This document shows, piece after piece, positions 14,993 through 22,196 of a stretch of DNA of 44,957 nucleotides. The position numbers were made by a program, and so were the translations under genes. The stretch spans positions 1 through 44,957 of IMG/VR virus record IMGVR_UViG_3300046791_000199; one strand, 5' to 3'. Source of the DNA: a virus. The notes beneath the pieces are model-generated. The model worked only from the letters and a program-made list of their open reading frames with translations, searched no databases and was not told where the DNA came from. Numbering within the stretch: position 1 is the stretch's first letter; the number at the start of each line of letters is the position of its first letter.

Positions 14993-16634
14993 GCTGCACC
15001 TGCGCTACGATTCCGGCGCTCCCTCTCGGGTCCGAGAAGTTGGGATTGATCCGCTGCGCTGCGTCGATCCATCGCTGGTGATCGGCCGGGTTCACGACGG
15101 CCGCGAGCGTGCATCCGTGGTGAACGTGTGAGCTGTCGCCCGAGTTGGGCTGGCCCGCGTTCTTCCCACTCGTCACGGTCGGATACGGAGATCCACCGCG
15201 AGCGGCGACGTAGGCGTACTGCGGTGGACCGACGCCGCCGTAATAGGGGAACAGCGGAGCCTCTTCATACAGGCACTCCGCGAACCGCTGTGGATTCGCA
15301 ATCGGGCGCACGCCGTAGGTGGAACATCCGATTGCGCCGTTCCACAGAATCGGCACCTCGAATGAGTGCGCCGTTGAATTGGCCGGGTCGTACCAGACGC
15401 TCGCGGGATTCTGCTCGTCGCAGCGCGAAAGGATCCCATTTGGCATCGTCGCCGTTTCCACGAACTCCGCGAGCATCGCGGCCCACGGCTTGTTCTCCTG
15501 CGCGCCCGCGCGCTTGATCGACTGCGCGATGATCGCAGCCGGCCAGCCGATCATGCGGCCCGTGTCTTGGCCGAAGTGGCCGTTGTGCGGTGCGTTGCGC
15601 GCCCAGCTGAGCCAGGTGCGGAGAGCCGGGGGCGTGTAGCCGCCGCTCGGGTGCGGGCCTCGATCGCTGTACTGCAAGCGGAATTGCGCTGCGACGGTTC
15701 GCAGCATCCGCTTCACGGCGGGCGAGTCCATGCACTCCGAGAGGAAGATCAGGTCACGAAATCCTCGGATGGAGTGGCTCGCGTCGTAGGGAAGCGGAAG
15801 CGGCTCGGGCCAGGGCGCAACGCCGACGAACTCGGGAAGCCAACCGTTGTTTGGATCGCCCGTTCCAGCTTGATACATCGGGCCTGGGTCGCCGTAGTTG
15901 TAGACGGTGATCGGATTGCCCGTGGAACGATCGTAGGCGCTCCACGATCGCTCGTAGCAGCAGACGGCCTTGAGCCATGAATACGCGGGCGAGTCGGGCG
16001 CTTGCTCCCAGCCCGTGTAGAAGAAGATCCCCGATCCGGCCGGCGCTCCGCGATCAGGAATCCCCCACGGCACCCAGCCGTCCTTGCGGATGTAGATGCC
16101 GTCCTCGCTGTCCTCGATCCCTCCGGTGAGTCCCGTAGTCGAGGCGAGGATCGTGCGGAGATGCGAGAGCCAACCGGAGACCTTGAAGGCTTCCGAGGCG
16201 GCTTGGTTCACGGAGAGATCCGGTAGCGGCGTGTTGCACGCGCCGTAGGCGAGCCGACCACGCCGCCACTTCTTCAGGTCGTAGGTCCCGCGCGCAGCTC
16301 GCTCCGCCTCCGGGCGAAGATCGGGCCTGTCCTTCGGATACAGCGCGAACCTCCGCATCGCCGCGTGCATGGGCCACCACACGCTCGGGAGCGGACGATC
16401 ACAGTCCGCGACGAGAACGTATCCGCGCGGAGGGTCCACTTCGACGGCGCACGAGAACGCGGCCGAGCCCTTGATCGTCGGGTAGAAGCTCGCGTTCGAG
16501 AACTCCACTTCATGCGTGACGACGCCGGACAGCGCCTTGCGCGTCGCGGTCCAACGATCGGGCTCTGCGGATCCGCGCGTCCAGGACTCGGACCAGAGAA
16601 GCGGGATCGTCGGGATTGCCGGGATGTGGATCAT
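14985..16634 (-). CDS. Unclassified 549-residue protein in early operon
   Basis: By far the largest gene of the early operon, ATG-coupled to both neighbours (ATGA at 16631, 8-base overlap at 14985). It is Trp-, Tyr-, Pro- and Gly-rich. Segments include WWPMHAAMRRFALYPKD, KKWRRGRLAYGACN, DGWVPWGIPD, then repeated helix pairs such as HSIRGFRDLIFLSECMDSP and KRMLRTVAAQFRLQY, AALRTWLSW-like repeats, and HNGHFGQDTGRMIGWPAAIIAQS. Alternating helices with aromatic loops suggest an (alpha/alpha) toroid, as in some glycan-active enzymes, but I see no catalytic signature. No signal peptide was seen. It is a real gene by length, coupling and codon use; the function is unknown. Confidence 0.75.
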   Translation of the reverse strand: MIHIPAIPTIPLLWSESWTRGSAEPDRWTATRKALSGVVTHEVEFSNASFYPTIKGSAAFSCAVEVDPPRGYVLVADCDRPLPSVWWPMHAAMRRFALYPKDRPDLRPEAERAARGTYDLKKWRRGRLAYGACNTPLPDLSVNQAASEAFKVSGWLSHLRTILASTTGLTGGIEDSEDGIYIRKDGWVPWGIPDRGAPAGSGIFFYTGWEQAPDSPAYSWLKAVCCYERSWSAYDRSTGNPITVYNYGDPGPMYQAGTGDPNNGWLPEFVGVAPWPEPLPLPYDASHSIRGFRDLIFLSECMDSPAVKRMLRTVAAQFRLQYSDRGPHPSGGYTPPALRTWLSWARNAPHNGHFGQDTGRMIGWPAAIIAQSIKRAGAQENKPWAAMLAEFVETATMPNGILSRCDEQNPASVWYDPANSTAHSFEVPILWNGAIGCSTYGVRPIANPQRFAECLYEEAPLFPYYGGVGPPQYAYVAARGGSPYPTVTSGKNAGQPNSGDSSHVHHGCTLAAVVNPADHQRWIDAAQRINPNFSDPRGSAGIVAQVQRA

Positions 16635-16819
16635 GAAACGATCTCGATTCGCCCCGCCGCCGCCATCGACCAGAAACGCTTGGCCGCGCGCACGGCGTCA
16701 ATTTTCCTGGAGTATAGCTGCGAGGTGGACGACCAAAGGATCTTCTTCCCCGAGTAGATCGTCGATGTCCAATACTTCCCGGTCTTGTGAATGACGATGC
16801 GGTGCGTCGGCCTCTTCAT
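16631..16819 (-). CDS. Small hypothetical protein, DUF1508-like look
   Basis: 62 residues; ATG 16817-16819 has AAGGAAA a few bases upstream. The sequence RIVIHKTGKYWTSTIYSGKKILWSSTSQLYSRKIDAVRAAKRF has the beta-beta-beta-alpha rhythm of YegP/DUF1508-type domains (short strands, then SxxYxxKxxAxxAA helix). This likeness is weak and no function follows from it. It is coupled to the 549-residue gene by ATGA. Confidence 0.6.
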   Translation of the reverse strand: MKRPTHRIVIHKTGKYWTSTIYSGKKILWSSTSQLYSRKIDAVRAAKRFWSMAAAGRIEIVS

Positions 16820-17625
16820 GGTTTCCTTTCGGTGTTAGCGTCCTTCGGCAGCAGCGCGCGGATGGCGGCGAGCGTGTGAGGGATTTCCTCTCCGTGATTG
16901 CCCGCGTCCTCCTTGAGTCGCTCGATCGCCTCCCTGATCCCCGCCTCCCTCGCGGCGCGGAGTTCGGAGAGGAGCGCCGCTGTGGGGTGCGAAGAGTGCG
17001 TAGCGTCCCGCGTTCCGCCGTAAGCATAGAACAGGTGCTCCAGCGCCGCCTCCGCGCTCCAGGGGGTCGCCGACGCGGGCTTGATCTCTCCCTGCTCGTC
17101 GAAGAAGCGAACCTGTCCTGGCGTCAGCTTGACGAACGACGCTGCCTTGATCTCCGCGTCCGTCCAGCCGCCGCGCAGATTCACCACCTTCGCTTCGAGC
17201 GCGGCAAGGCGCTTGTCGAACCCATCGTGGGCGATGTCCAGTCGCGCGTGAACGGCCAGCTCTGCCTCATGGATCCTCTCCCGAATCCGCTCCTCGGTGA
17301 GCGCGGCTTCGAGGGCGGCGAGCTTCGCCTCAATGGCGATGATGCGCTGAAAATGACCGTTCAAGCGCTGCTCGATAGTGGCCGGTGAGAGGCCGCGACG
17401 AAGCCCGTAGTCGTCGAGTTCGCGGTCGATCATTTCCCGCACCCTCTCCTCGGTGAGCGCGGCCGGGGCGGGCGTGTCCGCTGGGGATGAGGCGAGGGCG
17501 TCGAGGGCGCGAATCGCATCCCGCAGCGCGATGTAGTCGCCCGACTCAATGGAGTGGATGCTCCCGGTGGTGTAAATGCGCCGCGCCGCCTCCACGACTC
17601 GATCTCGCGCTTCGTCGATGGTCAT
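16816..17625 (-). CDS. Long helical hypothetical protein
   Basis: 269 residues from ATG 17623-17625, overlapping both neighbours. It is dominated by amphipathic helices: DEARDRVVEAARRIYTTG, then two copies of an ALTEER motif (ALTEERVREMIDRELDDYG and ALTEERIRERIHEAELAVHAR, about 55 residues apart), EAKLAALEAAL, and a C-terminal LRAAREAGIREAIERLKEDAG. The duplicated ALTEER-R-REMI element suggests an internal repeat and coiled coil. A central YAYGGTRDATHSSHP loop breaks it. A scaffold-like or adaptor role is possible; no family was recognised. Confidence 0.65.
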   Translation of the reverse strand: MTIDEARDRVVEAARRIYTTGSIHSIESGDYIALRDAIRALDALASSPADTPAPAALTEERVREMIDRELDDYGLRRGLSPATIEQRLNGHFQRIIAIEAKLAALEAALTEERIRERIHEAELAVHARLDIAHDGFDKRLAALEAKVVNLRGGWTDAEIKAASFVKLTPGQVRFFDEQGEIKPASATPWSAEAALEHLFYAYGGTRDATHSSHPTAALLSELRAAREAGIREAIERLKEDAGNHGEEIPHTLAAIRALLPKDANTERKP

Positions 17626-17828
17626 GCCAGATATCCCTCCTTCACTTCCGCGCCCTCGATGACGCCTCGGAACCACTCACGGAGGCGATCGGTCGCGCGA
17701 GCAACGGCGTGCGCCTCGTTCTCGGCATGAACGCCTTGGGACACGCGCGCGTTGCAGGATTCGTACGCGCGCCACCACCGCAGGCGCATCTCCACGACGT
17801 AGGGCTTCCACTTCAACGGGTCGCTCAA
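17622..17828 (-). CDS. Hypothetical protein with TTG start
   Basis: 68 residues; the start codon is TTG at 17826-17828, overlapping the upstream TGA (TTGA). The sequence SDPLKWKPYVVEMRLRWWRAYESCNARVSQG is basic and aromatic, followed by a helix ENEAHAVARATDRLREWFRG and an acidic end. It overlaps the next gene as ATGA. No domain was recognised. The rare start codon is supported only by the operon-wide overlap pattern and continuity of the frame. Confidence 0.55.
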   Translation of the reverse strand: MSDPLKWKPYVVEMRLRWWRAYESCNARVSQGVHAENEAHAVARATDRLREWFRGVIEGAEVKEGYLA

Positions 17829-18058
17829 CTCGTCACCTCTCCTTCGATCGTCTCGCCTTCGGGCTCGGGGAGGGGAACGTCGGCTTCGATGAAGCGGACG
17901 TGCTCACACCGAATCGGAATGTCATGCGGATCAAAGCCGTCCTGCGTGGTGATGCGGAGCATTTCGTCGTCTGCTCCATTCCAGCCGCAGGCATTGTAGC
18001 GACCGCGATCATCCACCACGACGCACACGCGCACGCGGACGGTCTTGGGCGGGGTCAT
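17825..18058 (-). CDS. Hypothetical small acidic protein
   Basis: 77 residues, ATGA overlap with the upstream gene. A beta-rich N-terminus (KTVRVRVCVVVDDRGRYNACGW) leads to NGADDEMLRITTQDGFDPHDIPIRCEHVRFIEADVPLPEPEG, similar in style to small phage proteins of unknown role that repeat the phrase 'ADV-PLPEP'. Three cysteines are widely spaced. No membrane segment. The function is unknown. Confidence 0.6.
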   Translation of the reverse strand: MTPPKTVRVRVCVVVDDRGRYNACGWNGADDEMLRITTQDGFDPHDIPIRCEHVRFIEADVPLPEPEGETIEGEVTS

Positions 18059-18327
18059 GCGGCACCGGCTTTCAATGCGGCGAGGCGCTCGGACATCCCT
18101 CGGTGCAGTTCATTCCAACCGACGATCTGATTGCGCTCCCATGGGGCTGCGTCGGTGTCCTCAAGCCGCTCGCTCGGCATCTTCTCCTCCGCCAGCTTCA
18201 GCGCCGCGAGGAAGCCCGCGCGGAAGCAGACCTCCTCATGCGCGAGCGTCGTCTTGTAGATGCCGTCCGCGTCCATTCGGTTCCGCTTCCACGTCTCCAG
18301 CGCCTTCGAGTAGTCGGTGTCGGTCAT
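18055..18327 (-). CDS. Hypothetical helical early protein
   Basis: 90 residues from ATG 18325-18327, one base after the stop of the previous gene (TAG at 18329). The sequence KALETWKRNRMDADGIYKTTLAHEEVCFRAGFLAALKLAEEK is helical and shares the AHEE-C-AGF-AA pattern with the 13175 gene, then DAAPWERNQIVGWNELHRG. Its stop overlaps the next start (ATGA). No family was assigned. Confidence 0.6.
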   Translation of the reverse strand: MTDTDYSKALETWKRNRMDADGIYKTTLAHEEVCFRAGFLAALKLAEEKMPSERLEDTDAAPWERNQIVGWNELHRGMSERLAALKAGAA

Positions 18328-18328
18328 G

Positions 18329-18583
18329 CTACTTCCCCCTCTGCTTCTTCCGGGCCGATCGGTCGGCGGCGACGGCGGCTCGGATCTCGCGGGCGATGGC
18401 GCGAATCGCCTTATACGCAACGCCGCGCGCGAGCTGTCCGCTTGAACAGCTATCGTCGGCGAAGATCGGATCGCCTCGATGGTCTTGAACGTAGATTGCC
18501 CAGCGCCGCGGGCTGTGTAGCTCCTCAACGTTCACGAGCCTGCGCGCCCGCTCCTCCGCCGTCACCGTCTTGGGCTTGGTCAT
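18329..18583 (-). CDS. Hypothetical basic early protein
   Basis: 84 residues, ATGA overlap with the upstream gene. Basic ends (MTKPKTVTAEERARRLVN and VAADRSARKKQRGK) surround RWAIYVQDHRGDPIFADDSCSSGQLARGVAYKAIRAIAREI, which looks like two beta strands and a helix. The strong positive charge suits nucleic-acid contact, but no known motif was seen. Confidence 0.6.
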   Translation of the reverse strand: MTKPKTVTAEERARRLVNVEELHSPRRWAIYVQDHRGDPIFADDSCSSGQLARGVAYKAIRAIAREIRAAVAADRSARKKQRGK

Positions 18584-19068
18584 GGCGCGCTCCGGGAACG
18601 AATGGCGCGTTCAATCGTGTCGGCTGCGCCGTTCCACCCACGATCGTATGCGTTCTCAGCGGGTGGCTTCCTGATCTCGTAGCAGAGCTTCACGCACGCC
18701 TCCCGCTCCTTCGCAACCTCCTCGGCGACGAGGGCGACGAGGGAGCGTTGTCGAGTCATCCACGGGCGATCCTCAATTCGCAGAAGGTCGCACAGCTCGC
18801 CCCAGCGGGCGTGCAATCGTGCCCCGTCCAGCCTCTCGGCTTCGTCCATCGCTGACGTATTCTTGTCCCAGGCAGCGCCATCGGCAGCATTGCGCAGCCT
18901 TCGCGCCGCAGCCTTCACGAGAGCCAGCGCCTTCTCCAGCTCCTCCACCCTCGCCGAGAGCGTGATGACGGCGCGGGCGAGGGCAACTTCGTTCTCTGTC
19001 GGGCCGACGATTCGGGGATCCTTGTCGTCAACCAACACTTTCTCCGCCATCTCGCGGATCGTGGTCAT
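18580..19068 (-). CDS. Hypothetical helical protein, 162 aa
   Basis: From ATG 19066-19068, coupled on both sides by ATGA overlaps. The first half has a heptad-like helix (LARAVITLSARVEELEKALALVKAAARRLRN); the second half EERLDGARLHARWGELCDLLRIEDRP, LVALVAEEVAKEREACVKLCYEIRKPPAENAYDRGWNGAADTIERAI. The EREACxxLCxxIR-GWN-AAxxI pattern is common in phage-encoded helical proteins of no known role. The longer reading to 19302 overlaps other genes and is rejected. Confidence 0.6.
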   Translation of the reverse strand: MTTIREMAEKVLVDDKDPRIVGPTENEVALARAVITLSARVEELEKALALVKAAARRLRNAADGAAWDKNTSAMDEAERLDGARLHARWGELCDLLRIEDRPWMTRQRSLVALVAEEVAKEREACVKLCYEIRKPPAENAYDRGWNGAADTIERAIRSRSAP

Positions 19069-19229
19069 CGGCGTTGCTCCTCGCGAAGTTCCCAATAGCT
19101 CGACCACAAGATCCCGGCCCCAGAGCAAGCGAAGATCATCACCCAGAAGTCGGCGTGCATCGCGGTCAGAAAGGCAGCGACCAACATCCCGAGCCCTAGC
19201 GACCCAAACGCATAAAGCAGCTTCGTCAT
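19065..19229 (-). CDS. Small two-pass membrane protein (54 aa)
   Basis: Too short for most gene callers but placed perfectly: ATG 19227-19229 overlaps the upstream stop and its TGA (19065-19067) overlaps the next ATG. It reads MTKLLYAFGSLGLGMLVAAF, then an ADFWVMIFACSGAGILWSS hydrophobic stretch and a charged end YWELREEQRR. Two predicted membrane segments with a short loop, like small holin or superinfection-type proteins, but no function can be assigned. Confidence 0.6.
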   Translation of the reverse strand: MTKLLYAFGSLGLGMLVAAFLTAMHADFWVMIFACSGAGILWSSYWELREEQRR

Positions 19230-19597
19230 CGTGATTCCTTTCGCAGCGCGGCGCGAGCGGCCTTGATCTTCTCCCAGCGCGCGGCATCTTCCGGTGGCGC
19301 ATCCATCGGGTCCATGTAATCCATCAGAAGTTCCTCGGCTTCGTTCGCCCTCGCCTCGGCCGCGTCCAGGCGACGGCGGAAAGCATGGAGTTCGATCTGT
19401 CCGCCCATCGCGCCGGAGAGCGCCGCGTCCTTGAGGAAGTGGAGCCTGCGCAGTTCCTCGCGGGCGGCGTCGATTGTTTTCCGCGCAGCGTTGCCGATCT
19501 GTCCGTCCGGCGTGATCTGGTACTCGATGTAGACCTGGAGCACTCGGTCCAGCGCCGAGTCCTCGGGACGCTGCGGGGGCGGGGTGGGGGAAGTCAT
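19226..19597 (-). CDS. Hypothetical early protein, 123 aa
   Basis: ATG 19595-19597 overlaps the upstream TGA. After a Pro-rich start (TSPTPPPQRPEDSALD), the protein is almost all helix: RVLQVYIEYQITPDGQIGNAARKTIDAAREELRRLHFLKDAAL and a coiled region HAFRRRLDAAEARANEAEELLMDYMD. Basic at the end (KAARAALRKESR). The function is unknown. Confidence 0.6.
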   Translation of the reverse strand: MTSPTPPPQRPEDSALDRVLQVYIEYQITPDGQIGNAARKTIDAAREELRRLHFLKDAALSGAMGGQIELHAFRRRLDAAEARANEAEELLMDYMDPMDAPPEDAARWEKIKAARAALRKESR

Positions 19598-19881
19598 GGG
19601 GAGACCCTCATCACGGAGCGCAAGGCCGAAGCGAGCGCCCTCTTCTGATCTTCCAGGCTATGTTCCGAACACCAGCGGCCTAGACCATCCGACTTGATGG
19701 TGGCGCAAACATGATCCCATGCGGCGACAACCGCGCGCTGTCCGTAGCCGGAAAGCTGGCTACACAACGCCTCGTTTATTACGTAGCTGTCTGACCCGTA
19801 CTCCGTCAGATTGTTGAGCGCGTCGGATAGCACGCACTTCACTATTCCACGATCAACCGGAGGCTCCTTTATTCGGCTCAT
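19594..19881 (-). CDS. Hypothetical early protein, 95 aa
   Basis: ATG 19879-19881 overlaps the previous TGA. The sequence SRIKEPPVDRGIVKCVLSDALNNLTEYGSDSYVINEALCSQLSGYGQRAVVAAWDHVCATIKSDG has three cysteines and mixed helix/strand character; the end is basic and helical. The stop overlaps the next start (ATGA). No recognised motif. Longer reading to 20175 lies over neighbouring genes in another frame and is not used. Confidence 0.55.
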   Translation of the reverse strand: MSRIKEPPVDRGIVKCVLSDALNNLTEYGSDSYVINEALCSQLSGYGQRAVVAAWDHVCATIKSDGLGRWCSEHSLEDQKRALASALRSVMRVSP

Positions 19882-20081
19882 TTCTCCCCCTCCCTCTCCG
19901 GCGGGGAGAGAGCGGCCACGCGGGCGATCTCTTCGCGCCTCAACTGCTCGGCGTCGGCCCTGTATCCGACCACGCACGACTCGCACAGCCGCGCGTCGAA
20001 CTCCTCGTACCAATCGCCGGGAGCGATCTCTCCGTCGTGGTAGCAGTCGTCGCAACATTCCAGTTCGGCGGGTCCGCTCAC
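19878..20081 (-). CDS. Zinc-ribbon-like small protein
   Basis: 67 residues from GTG 20079-20081 (GTGA overlap). CCDDC at 9-13 and LCESC at about 32-36 form a C-x2-C ... C-x2-C pair about 20 residues apart, around EIAPGDWYEEFDARL, a normal zinc-ribbon layout in which the -GDWYxEFDARLCxxC- phrase is frequent in phage proteins. The C-terminus is a charged helix (EQLRREEIARVAALS). Zinc binding is likely; the partner is unknown. Confidence 0.65.
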   Translation of the reverse strand: MSGPAELECCDDCYHDGEIAPGDWYEEFDARLCESCVVGYRADAEQLRREEIARVAALSPPEREGEK

Positions 20082-20533
20082 GATGTCTCCTTCCCCGCGC
20101 GTCGGGCGGCGGACTCGGCGCGGATGGCGCGGTAGAGACGTTTAGCCTTCGGAGGAAAGTCGCGGACGACATCAAGGCCGAACTGATCCGCCCATTCCTC
20201 GCCCGCCTCCCGCAGCTCCGCCAGCTCGGGCGGGTCGCGGCGGGATTCGAGGGCGGCGATCTTCTCCAGAATGGGCTTGTGAGAGACGCTCAGGTGCGCC
20301 TTGAGAATGCTGCACGCTACCTCATCGGCAACCACGCGCACCCTCGCCTCCTGCTCCGGAGTGAGGGCGGGCGCGGGATCCGCAGGGACGCCGGGGGGAT
20401 GGGCGCGACGATATGCGTCGGCCTTCTCATGCAATCGATTCCAAGGGCAGTCGTGATTTCCGACTGGTCCGCAGTAGTCGCGCAGCACCAGCGCCGCCTC
20501 GATCAGTTCCTTGGTCGTCGCGTCCAGGCTCAT
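20078..20533 (-). CDS. Hypothetical early protein, 151 aa
   Basis: ATG 20531-20533 overlaps the upstream stop (ATGA). The N-terminus is helical (TTKELIEAALVLRDYCGPVG), followed by NHDCPWNRLHEKADAYRRAHP, a Pro/Ala-rich hinge (GVPADPAPALTPEQEARV), then helices to the basic C-terminus RAESAARRAGKETS. Two cysteines (about 20 and 29) could be functional. A Leu/Ala-rich QFGLDVVRDFPPKAKRLYRAIRA segment ends the fold. No family was recognised. Confidence 0.6.
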   Translation of the reverse strand: MSLDATTKELIEAALVLRDYCGPVGNHDCPWNRLHEKADAYRRAHPPGVPADPAPALTPEQEARVRVVADEVACSILKAHLSVSHKPILEKIAALESRRDPPELAELREAGEEWADQFGLDVVRDFPPKAKRLYRAIRAESAARRAGKETS

Positions 20534-20859
20534 CGGTAGCTCCCCCGCGCATGATCCCGCGCCGCACGCATGTCCGCACCTTCGCGGCACGCACCGCACC
20601 GCCCCGAGGCCGCGATGCACGCATCATGCGACCGCTCGCTGCATCCTCGGCACGTCTTCATCTCGTCCTCGCACCCCCACACCTCGCAGCTCTCGCACTT
20701 CACGAGAGAATCAACGTGCCACCACCCTCCGATCGGCAGCTCGTCCAGATCATGGAGCGGGGGAATGTGGATCGGGGAATGCCCCTCGCACCACGCTTGC
20801 TCCTCGCCGGCCTTGGCAAACTGCGCCTCGTTCACGCATCCTCTTTGACTGCACTTCAT
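20530..20859 (-). CDS. Cysteine-rich, double zinc-finger-like protein
   Basis: 109 residues from ATG 20857-20859. The cysteines cluster: C3 and C8 in MKCSQRGCVN, C24, then CESCEVWGCEDEMKTCRGCSERSHDACIAASGRCGACR in the second half, with His residues interspersed (H78 region). Such C-x2-C/C-x2-C/H-x-C spacing looks like a RING- or PHD-like treble-clef cross-brace, unusual in a phage. It is the first gene after promoter 20884-20912 with AGGAGG upstream. Zinc binding is very likely; a protein- or DNA-binding role is inferred. Confidence 0.7.
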   Translation of the reverse strand: MKCSQRGCVNEAQFAKAGEEQAWCEGHSPIHIPPLHDLDELPIGGWWHVDSLVKCESCEVWGCEDEMKTCRGCSERSHDACIAASGRCGACREGADMRAARDHARGSYR

Positions 20860-20883
20860 GGCTCTCTCTGACCTCCTGCCCCA

Positions 20884-20912
20884 GTAGTATCGGCTGGCGC
20901 GGGCCGCGTCAA
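20884..20912 (-). promoter_or_regulatory. Sigma70-type promoter upstream of the cysteine-rich gene
   Basis: Minus strand TTGACG (20907-20912) and TACTAC (20884-20889) with a 17-base spacer; a GATACT overlapping the -10 by four bases gives a 15-base alternative. The expected transcript starts near 20877, just upstream of AGGAGG (20872-20877), leaving a very short leader before ATG 20859. The -35 box lies over the 3' end of the winged-helix gene. Confidence 0.6.
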
Positions 20913-21400
20913 GGGACTTTCTTGGATCTTTCGGCGCGGTACTCCCACAGGCTGGACGTGCGCCGCCGCCGCTCCACGACGTAGCCAGCCCTGCGTAGGT
21001 CCCGAAGGCGGGCGCTGATCGAGGCTTCCGGGTCGCCCGTCTCCGCCGCGATCTCCCGGAGCGTCCGCCATGCCCCCTCGTCCATGATGGAGCGGACGCG
21101 GAGGAACTGCGCCCCGAGGCGGGCTCCGTCCAGCTTCTCGGAGTAGGTTGAGCCGAGTACGGGGGGCGCGCCGGATGCGTCCAAGTACGGAGCGGGCGGC
21201 GCCGGCGGCGTGTCCAGCTCGCCGCGCACGAACGGCTCATATAGACGCTGGATCTTCTCCATCGTCAGGCCGGGCGGATTGAGGATCTCGCCGCTATGCG
21301 GGCCGGGCGGGTCGAACTCGATTGCATCGAACAGCCGATCCATCGCTGCGAACATCCCCAGGTCGTCGGGGGGATCCTCGGGGGCGTATCTCTTCGTCAT
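20909..21400 (-). CDS. Winged-helix DNA-binding protein
   Basis: 163 residues, coupled to the HNH gene by ATGA (ATG 21398-21400). After an acidic Pro-rich N-terminus (EDPPDDLGMF) and a linker, residues 90-155 form a winged helix: FLRVRSIMDEGAWRTLREIAAETGD as helices 1-2, PEASISARLRDLRRAGY as the recognition helix, VVERRRRTSSLWEYR as the wing. It could regulate the early operon or act at the replication origin; it is the only clear DNA-binding regulator in the window. Which target it binds is not visible. Confidence 0.75.
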   Translation of the reverse strand: MTKRYAPEDPPDDLGMFAAMDRLFDAIEFDPPGPHSGEILNPPGLTMEKIQRLYEPFVRGELDTPPAPPAPYLDASGAPPVLGSTYSEKLDGARLGAQFLRVRSIMDEGAWRTLREIAAETGDPEASISARLRDLRRAGYVVERRRRTSSLWEYRAERSKKVP

Positions 21401-21903
21401 GGCTTGGCCTCGTGGAAAGGGAGGACGCTTCCGGCGGCACGCTTGGCTGCCGCCTCTCGCGTGTGGTGTTCGCAATGATGCGTGCGGCATAGCCATCGGA
21501 CATCGAGCGGCTTGGAGTAGTCGTCGTGGTGGCCGTCCACCTCGGCGGCCCCACAAACCTCGCAGGGGGAGCGCACAAGCTCTCCGCTTCGAAGCGCATT
21601 CGCCACGGTCCAATGCGCCCTGAACCTAAGCGGCTTGGACGCGCGCTTTTTCTTCGTTGCCTGATAGTCGGCGGCCTTCCTCTCTGGAAGTTTTGCCCGC
21701 TCTCTATCGTGAGCCCTCCACTTCTCAATATTCCTGTTCCTACACCTGATTGCGTTCTCGCGCATACACGGCTTGCACCACGACAGGTGCCCATCCTTTG
21801 TTGCGCGGCTTCTGTGGTATCCAGAAAGTGGACCAGACCACCCGCATTTTGTGCAGGCCTTCACGATTCGGCTCTCCGCGTCATCGTGGTGTTTCCGCTT
21901 CAC
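21397..21903 (-). CDS. HNH endonuclease with N-terminal zinc ribbon
   Basis: 168 residues from GTG 21901-21903 (GTGA overlap). An N-terminal zinc ribbon (C17, C20, C43, C46) with GYHRSRATKDGHL between the pairs is followed by a helical basic region, then the nuclease core: CEVC 114-117, VDGHHDDYSKPLDVRWLCRTHH with H125-H126, C139 and H142-H143. The HHDDYSKPLxVxWLC phrase is the hallmark of phage free-standing HNH enzymes. It likely cuts DNA at specific sites; a homing or packaging-linked role is possible. An upstream longer reading (to 21966) is rejected. Confidence 0.85.
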   Translation of the reverse strand: MKRKHHDDAESRIVKACTKCGWSGPLSGYHRSRATKDGHLSWCKPCMRENAIRCRNRNIEKWRAHDRERAKLPERKAADYQATKKKRASKPLRFRAHWTVANALRSGELVRSPCEVCGAAEVDGHHDDYSKPLDVRWLCRTHHCEHHTREAAAKRAAGSVLPFHEAKP

Positions 21904-22067
21904 GGCTTCCCCTCCCGCCCGTACCGAACCATCGGCTTCACCCAACGGCTTCCGGCCTTGCTGCAATCGCGCGAGCAGAAAACCCGGCGCGCGTACTGCG
22001 CCTCGCTCTCCCAGGCTTTGCGCTCCATCAGGCGGTGGCAGTTGGGGCAGGCGCGGAGGGCGGTCAT
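21900..22067 (-). CDS. Small zinc-finger protein (55 aa)
   Basis: ATG 22065-22067 overlaps the previous stop (ATGA); the stop overlaps the HNH start (GTGA). It has CPNC at 7-10 and CSRDC near 30-34, separated by HRLMERKAWESEAQYARRVF, a classic treble-clef/zinc-ribbon spacing, and a basic end (SRWVKPMVRYGREGKP). Phages often carry such mini zinc fingers near HNH genes. A DNA-binding helper role is an inference. Confidence 0.65.
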   Translation of the reverse strand: MTALRACPNCHRLMERKAWESEAQYARRVFCSRDCSKAGSRWVKPMVRYGREGKP

Positions 22068-22189
22068 GGCTTCCTCCTGGCTCGGCGCTTCCTCTGATAG
22101 CACGTTGAGCAGACGCCCAGGGCGTGGACGGGCTTGCGGCCGTGCCCGCGCGTCGGGCAGCGCGGCTTGCGAATCGTGATCGTCCTCAT
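22064..22189 (-). CDS. Very small zinc-finger protein (41 aa), first gene of early operon
   Basis: Start ATG 22187-22189. It reads MRTITIRKPRCPTRGHGRKPVHALGVCSTC then YQRKRRARRKP. The C-x4-H and C-x2-C cysteines with the GxCSTCYxRxRR ending match the small 'LCxxCYxRxRR' zinc fingers of many phages. It sits immediately at the predicted transcript start (22190), so its mRNA may be leaderless. Strong positive charge suggests nucleic-acid binding. Confidence 0.65.
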   Translation of the reverse strand: MRTITIRKPRCPTRGHGRKPVHALGVCSTCYQRKRRARRKP

Positions 22190-22196
22190 GGCTGGG

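Noticed and set aside
19594-20175. 193-residue reading of the 95-residue early gene
   Set aside because: The extra N-terminus is Arg/Pro-rich shadow sequence over the zinc-ribbon gene; ATG 19881 fits the operon spacing.
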